Source: Phanerochaete sordida
Taxonomy: Eukaryota; Basidiomycota; Agaricomycetes; Polyporales; Phanerochaetaceae
DNA length: 64,000 nucleotides
Reading direction: 5' to 3'
Assembly: GCA_019973155.2 (NCBI GenBank)
Contig: BPQB01000007.1
Location: forward strand, 682,001-746,000
How positions within the stretch are numbered: position 1 is the first letter of the stretch; every line of letters starts with the position of its first letter. The position numbers were made by a program, and so were the translations under genes. Below the pieces are notes generated by a model. The model was not told where the DNA came from and made no database searches. It saw nothing but the letters and a program-made list of their open reading frames with translations. Shown here one piece after another: positions 58,401 through 64,000 of this stretch.

Positions 58401-61400
58401 CTCGCGGAGTTGTGCAATGAGGAACGAGAGGTCATTCGGATTCACCTCCGTCTTCTTCTGCGCCAGGCTCTTCTCGATGCGGTCGATATCATAGTCCCAG
58501 TAGTTCTTGTCCCAATTGTACACGATGAAGTGTTGGCGCTGCAGCGTCGCGAGCATGTTCCGGACAGAAAATGGATTCCCGAGCGACGCTGCGTGAGCTA
58601 TCCGGGAAAGAGGCTGGCAGTCTTCCTTGGAACGCCGGAGGGTGCGAGAAACTAGGCTAGACACCGCAGAAAAGTTGAGAGGCTCTAGGTGTATCCATGT
58701 CGAAGAGCGGCTGTTGAACATCGGCTTCAGCCTTTCAAGCACCTCGCTAAAATCATCTTGTCAGTACGATGGCATTGAGAGGGAGGCTTTGATACGTACG
58801 GAGTATCCACGCGAACCGTGGCAAAGATCAGCATCCGACTCCTCGAGTTGATCAAAGCGCGGATGAGGTCTAGCGACGAAGTCGAGGCATCCTGGAGGTC
58901 GTCCAGAAACAACGCGAACAACCGCGTCTCAGCCAGGACCGAGAACACACTCTCGACGAGGCTCTCGAAGCGCGCTCGGAGTTCGTGCGTCTCGAGGACT
59001 TCCTGTGGCGTGTCAAGGCTGATGTCAAACAGCGCAAGGATGTCCTTCAGCTCGGGGACACCCTGATACAGCAGCGGCACATTGTGCAGCTGCGGGCCGA
59101 GTCGGGCGCGGAGTGAGGTCACGAAGCGGTGAAGGTCGGTATGAAACACTATGAGCTGCCGCAGGACAGACGACAGACAGGACAGCTGCGGCCATGGGTT
59201 AGTGCAGGGCAGAGCAAAGGGAGTCCGACCACTCACTAGGGATGCGAAGGGGGCCGCTTCGGATTCCTGGAACTTGCACTGGCCCCAGAGGCCGTGCGCT
59301 ACGGAGACGTCAGCCATGGTAGAGGCAGCGACAATAGCCGTGCTTACATCGCCATTTGGCTTGGTGGGCAAGAATCAACGAGCTCTTTCCCGCTCTGGAT
59401 AGCATCGTCAATACGCAACCCAAAGCATCGTCGGTGAGCACCTACCCAGGAGGCCCCACAACGATGACGGCATGCGTACGTGCACGGCGCGACGACGGCC
59501 CCAACGCGGCCCGTCTCAGCCCATCGCTGTCTGATAGCGCAGCACTCAGCATTGAGCTTTCCCTCGAGCTAAGCACACGCGGACCCTGTGAATCCGCACT
59601 GGGGCTCCCGCGCGATCCGTTACCCATCTCATTACTCCTACTTGCGAAGTTCGGCGGAAGGTACACTGGCGTCGGCGCAGGCATGCTTCCGACGACTGAC
59701 ACCACATTTTCGCTTTTAGACGAACTTGACGAGGAGCGGTCGTCTGCAGCCGTTGTATGGCTCGCGGAACTGATAATGACGGAGTTGGTGGAGGTGCCGA
59801 GATGGCGGGAGTAGCTGGTGGACGCGTTGCGAATGACATTGCGGATCGTCTCCAGTTCCTTCTCGCGGCCGAACTAGAGGTGACGCCGATAAGCAGTGAC
59901 ACGAGGCGCACCCTGCCTGGACACTCACGAGGGGTGATGGGATCGTAAATTCCTGTAATGGATGCTCAGCAATCGAGTCGCGCGCTACACAAGAAGAACT
60001 AACAGTATACCGATCCTGCAAGCCGATCTCAAAAAAGGGTATAAGCTACACACATGTGAGTACATGTGGAGCAAGCAAATGAGAGACATCAGCGTACCTC
60101 TGTTGACACTTGCTCGGTCGCAAGCGTCACTGAGTTCAATAATAAACGTTGACACTGCAAAAGATCGGCTTTAAGACCATATGCGCTGTGATACCGTGCG
60201 TCCGGAGCCTTCGCAAGAAGCTGTGCCGATCATTAAAAATGAGACCCTGACCCTGCTTCGCGGCTTGAACAGAGCACACCTTGTCGATTATGAGAGCAAG
60301 GACCTGGGGTACGTCTCTTCGAACTTCATGCACGGGCATTGGCCGTTTCTGGACGATGGCGTGCAAGAGCTCGAGCGGCCCGCCCTCGAAGGGCAGCGTG
60401 CCGCGGCCAACGAGCAGCGTCCAAAACAGCACGCCGAGGGAGTAGAGATCTGTTCTCTGATCTTCAGTGGTGCTTTCCATGCCGCCGGTCTGCTCGGGAG
60501 CTGCATAATTCCCCGGTTCAGTAACGATCGACGCACGCGCTTCAGACCACGCACCAAGGTAGCAGAGGGCTTCCTTGACCTTCAGCTTCTTCGCCTCTTC
60601 GAACATGTCGGAGCGCAGAACGAACGCGGAGGGTACACCGAACTGCTCGAGCGAGACAGCACGATTGCCGAAGTGAACGAGGCGCACGAGGCCGCTATGC
60701 GCGTTCAAGTGAAATGCGTTCGCGCGGACTGGAGTATGCGTGAGTGGGATGCATGAGTATGGTCGTGGGGACTGCGCACCTTCTCGATGGATGATCCCGA
60801 ATCTGCGGAGAATGAGCGATCTATGCACACCGCAAAGCGCGGTCACGCACCTATGTATGAGCTCAAGCGCACGCGTCGCTTGTATCGCAAACCTGCGTGC
60901 ATGCGTGGTCAGACACCTCCGAGAGCTGCACGCGGGCACTCACTCTAGGAATGACGCCAGGTCCATGACCTCCATGGGCTCCATGTCCTCGATGGCGTCG
61001 GCCTCGTCGACGCCCATCATGTACACGTCTCCGTGTGACGTCGACGGCCGGGCGCGCGACACGTCGGCGAGGAGCAGGTCGTTGACCTTGAGCGGAGGGA
61101 AGTAGCGGCCGAGCAGGTTGAGGCCCGGGTGCACAAGAAGCAGAACGACGCAGTCGCCGTTGGCCTTGGGGATGTTGAAGAAGTCGATCATGCGGAGCGC
61201 GACGTTGGAGCTGTCTACGCTGCCTGCCATGCGCTCGAGGCTGCTGGGGGCGTCAGCACACGTCCCAGGGACGGAGTGGGCGGGACTTGCATGTGGGCCT
61301 CGCGCTCGATGCACATGGATGCGTTGGAGTGGGCGAAGGCGATCTTGGCGAGGACGCTGGAGCCGTCCTTGAGGGAGAGGCCCTCTGCGAGGTGGGTCAT

Positions 61401-61579
61401 GCTGCCGGTGTCCTCCCATGGCACGGCCTGCGCAACGAGCGGGAAGCGAGCGTGTTAACGGACACAGACTATAGACAGAGGCGATGACTAACCTTCTCAA
61501 AGGTATAACCGGGGACAGAGAGGACGCCATCCCTGAAGAATAGGTTGGGCAGGGCAGGCTGAGCGTACTTTCTGCGCAT
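52488..61579 (-). CDS. Group X hybrid histidine kinase (Chk1/Mak2-type) with pseudokinase, ATPase, GAF, HisKA and receiver domains
   Basis: A 9-kb gene with more than twenty short introns, starting [15 protein letters not shown] at 61579. Domain order: Ser/Thr-kinase-like region with [14 protein letters not shown] and [17 protein letters not shown] region [15 protein letters not shown] (about 60.2-61.5 kb); a STAND-like ATPase with GPPGAGKSSL and [13 protein letters not shown] (59.5-58.7 kb); a long helical TPR-like region (58.3-55.8 kb); a GAF domain with [20 protein letters not shown] (55.1-54.8 kb); the HisKA box [12 protein letters not shown] with the phospho-His (about 54.68 kb); the HATPase with [20 protein letters not shown] and GGTGLGLSI; and two receivers, the second with LIAEDNPVAQ, ALFDHHMPICDG and SKPLKR. 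Such kinases sense oxidative or other stress upstream of Ypd1-type phosphotransfer proteins. The kinase-like domain lacks HRD and DFG aspartates, and the first receiver lacks the acidic pair. Confidence 0.9.
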
Positions 61580-62132
61580 GGCAGAGGAGTGCAAACGCTC
61601 GGTTGCAGGCCTCTGGGGAAGTTGGTGGTGGAAGCGAGGGTCCGCGGGGGTCCCAAACCTGGCGAACGACCGATGCGACAAGCGCCGGGAGACGTTGCCC
61701 AGCTGCTAGCCTTTACCAGGGCGGACTCTCCAGAAAATATCACAAAATCGCTCGGAATGACATCATACGACAGCAAACGAGGTCGAGACCACCGCCTGAT
61801 CGATGCCCCTAACCCCGCGAACTGATCCCGAGGGCCCTCCAAATATCCCCGCCTTCGTCCATGTGGCTGCTCGCAACCGGCTTGCGGCGTGGCAGGCACC
61901 CTCTTGGCCGCGCGAACGTCGACGCAGGCACTACGCCACCGCAGCCAAGTCAGACCTGTGTCGCCCACCCAGGCTAGAAGCCGCCCGGCGTCCCCGACGT
62001 TCTCACGCGATGTCGAGGGCTTAGACCAGGATCCATTTCAGCGGAGAGGGGAAACGTCGTACAGTTACATCGTGACAAAAGCATACTCTACGCGAGCGAC
62101 GAGACAAACAACAGAGACAGCGAAACACAGAA
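61580..62132. other. Intergenic region
   Basis: Separates the 5' end of the histidine kinase (-) from the 3' end of SUB2 (-). Contains the kinase promoter and SUB2 3' flank. No gene is supported. Confidence 0.55.
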
Positions 62133-64000
62133 TTAAGATGTCACTGCGGACCAGAGTTAGTACACGCTATGCGAAAGTCGACGTGGAACTCACTGTAGCT
62201 AGCAGGGTCGATGTGGTCTGGCAGCTCAGGAACCGCCACCTCGAAGCGGCTCTGGATCTGAGTCATGACCTGCTGGTCGCTCTCAGACGACACGAATGTG
62301 ATCGCGAGACCCTTGGTACCGAAACGGCCAGCACGACTAGACATATGGATTAGCTGTGCTCAACATGCGGGGTAGACCGCCACGTACCCGACACGGTGCA
62401 GGTAGCTGTCGGCATCGGGCGGGCAATCGTAGTTGATGACGATGTTCACACGCTCAACATCGATACCACGCCCGAAGATGTCGGTGGCAACAAGGATACG
62501 CTTCTCGAACGCCTTGAACGCGGTGTAGCGTTGAATGCTGAACGACTATCAGCGTCATGCCTATGAATAACCAAAACGGCGCCACTTACCGCTCCTCCTG
62601 GGCAAGCCCAGAGTGAATCGAGATACTGGGGAAGTTGCAGGACACGAGGAGCTTGTCGAGCTCGATGGCACGTGCCACGGACTTGACGAAGATCACAACC
62701 TACACACATACATCAGGATGACAGGAGCTCGAAATGCGCAGGACAAAGCTAACCTGGTTGAACTCGAGGGTATCGAGGAGCTCATTGAGCTTCCTGTTTT
62801 TGCCAACCTCCTCCAGCTTGACATAGTGCTGCTGCAGACCGTGCAGCGTGAGCTTGGTCTCGTCGTCAACGAAGATCTCAAGCGGCTGGGGGATATAACA
62901 ATTGAGTGCCACGACTAGAAGTGTTCCACGGCTTGACGTACGTTCTGCATGAACTTCTTGCAAGTGACACGAATCTCCTTGGCCAGGGTGGCGCTGAACA
63001 TCATGACCTGCTTGTGGTGGGGGGTCGCCCGGAAGATCTCTTGCACGTCGCGACGCATGTCTGGTGGGAACGGATTTGCAGGTGAGATGAATGGTCGACA
63101 CACGAGCAACAAGGACAAATGCAGTCAGGTTTAAAGCAAAAGCAGCAGTTGAGACGAATGAAAGCGCGCGACGGCCGCGACCATCGGGAGTCTTCATCTC
63201 GAGATTGCCGCTGCCTCTTGAGGAGCAGCCGAATTGACAGCGCTGTCCGCTTCCTCCGCTACCATTCCTCTCGCCCTCCTCAACCTCGACGACGAATTCC
63301 GTAACAGGTCCGGTCGACCAGTTGCCGAATTAGATCGCAGGGGGAGCTTCAGCGCTTCAAGACGCGCCAAGGGCTGCAGACATCGCGACAACAGCTTCAT
63401 GAAACCCGAAAGGTCGCGGGGTGACGGATGCAAGCAAAGGACAATAGTGCACGTGTGGCGCGCATGGCCAGGTGACAGGTTGTTGGAGCAAGGCCGAAAT
63501 GCGGATGATGACTAACCAAGCTGCTCGAGCATTTTGTCGCACTCGTCCAGAACGAAGTGTTTGACTTTCGAGGCGTCCAAGAGCTTGTCCCTGACGAGAG
63601 CGTTGAGGCGACCGGGGGTACCGACGACGATGTGAGGGCATTTCGACTTGTCGATGAGCAGAGCCTTATCCTTGTCGATGCCAACTCCACCGAAGAAGGT
63701 GCTGATCCGCACATCAGGCATGTACTTGGCAAACCGGTTGTACTCGTTCTTGATCTGGTACGCGAGCTCACGAGTGTGGCACATGACGAGGACAGAGACC
63801 TCGCCGTTCACAGGCTCGAGCTGCTGGAGCGTGGCCAGAACGAATACAGCCGTTTTACCGTGTCCAGACTTGGCCTGACACAGTACGTCCATTCCGAGGA
63901 CGGCCTGGGGGATGCACTCCTGTTGGACTATAACTGTCGTGAGCAATTGTTCGCAACGCCAGTCGAGCGGTCTAAGCACCTTCGGACGGGTGCTCGAAAC
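62133..64000 (-). CDS. SUB2: DEAD-box RNA helicase Sub2/UAP56, 5' end outside the window
   Basis: Reading from the right edge: [27 protein letters not shown] (Q motif), [13 protein letters not shown] (motif I), [37 protein letters not shown] (motif II DECD, the diagnostic variant of UAP56/Sub2), [66 protein letters not shown] (motif VI), and a C-terminus [18 protein letters not shown], with the last codons on a separate 11-nt exon. Sub2 is a nuclear ATPase in the TREX complex for spliceosome assembly and mRNA export. The normal N-terminus (acidic, about 60-70 residues) is beyond position 64000. At least eight introns are seen. It lies tandem to, and upstream of, the histidine kinase gene. Confidence 0.95.

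Overview
The window reads as nuclear DNA of a basidiomycete, most likely an agaricomycete (polypore-like; the order is a guess). The evidence is dense short introns (mostly 48-60 nt), GC-rich coding sequence, divergent gene pairs separated by 100-350 bp, and families typical of mushroom-forming fungi: a DUF6533-type membrane protein, a NACHT STAND protein, a cysteine-rich PARP-like protein, and a dynein heavy chain that begins at the linker because the tail is encoded elsewhere. I found no ribosomal RNA, tRNA, CRISPR array or intact transposon. Gene models were assembled by hand from reading frame, splice-site phase and family knowledge.

Layout. 0-6 kb: truncated mitochondrial ribosomal protein mL43 (-), a 728-aa low-complexity protein (+), the divergent pair MGR2/Romo1 (-) and PEX10 (+), and SmE (-). 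6-17.2 kb: dynein heavy chain motor half, 16 exons, 3454 aa. 18-21 kb: HAD phosphatase (-) diverging from a secreted Ser/Ala-rich protein (+). 21.1-24.6 kb: gene-poor GC-rich stretch. 24.6-38.8 kb: DUF6533 membrane protein, p23 co-chaperone with a Gly-Met-Pro repeat, a small membrane protein, the mitochondrial fission adaptor Mdv1, an Asi1/Asi3-like RING membrane protein, an 86-aa small protein, SCP2-type thiolase and lipoate octanoyltransferase. 38.8-41.4 kb: noncoding block with a 240-bp tandem duplication and a repeated hairpin. 41.4-42.8 kb: four-helix-type membrane protein with a decayed copy of its last exon downstream.

42.9-48.3 kb is the most accessory-looking part: a NACHT protein with a HeLo/MLKL-like N-terminus (-) diverges from a PARP-like ADP-ribosyltransferase (+) that has an intact H-Y-E triad and tandem nonapeptide repeats. 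Both families are associated in fungi or animals with stress, immunity or self/non-self responses, but any functional link here is inference from adjacency.

48.4-64 kb: Fpg-type DNA glycosylase (with a well-supported GC-AG intron), MFS transporter, a 9-kb group X hybrid histidine kinase whose N-terminal kinase domain lacks the catalytic aspartates, and the 3' part of the SUB2/UAP56 helicase. Organelle themes recur: mitochondria (mL43, Mgr2, Mdv1, Lip2), peroxisome (Pex10, SCP2 thiolase with a C-terminal ARL signal) and RNA processing (SmE, Sub2).
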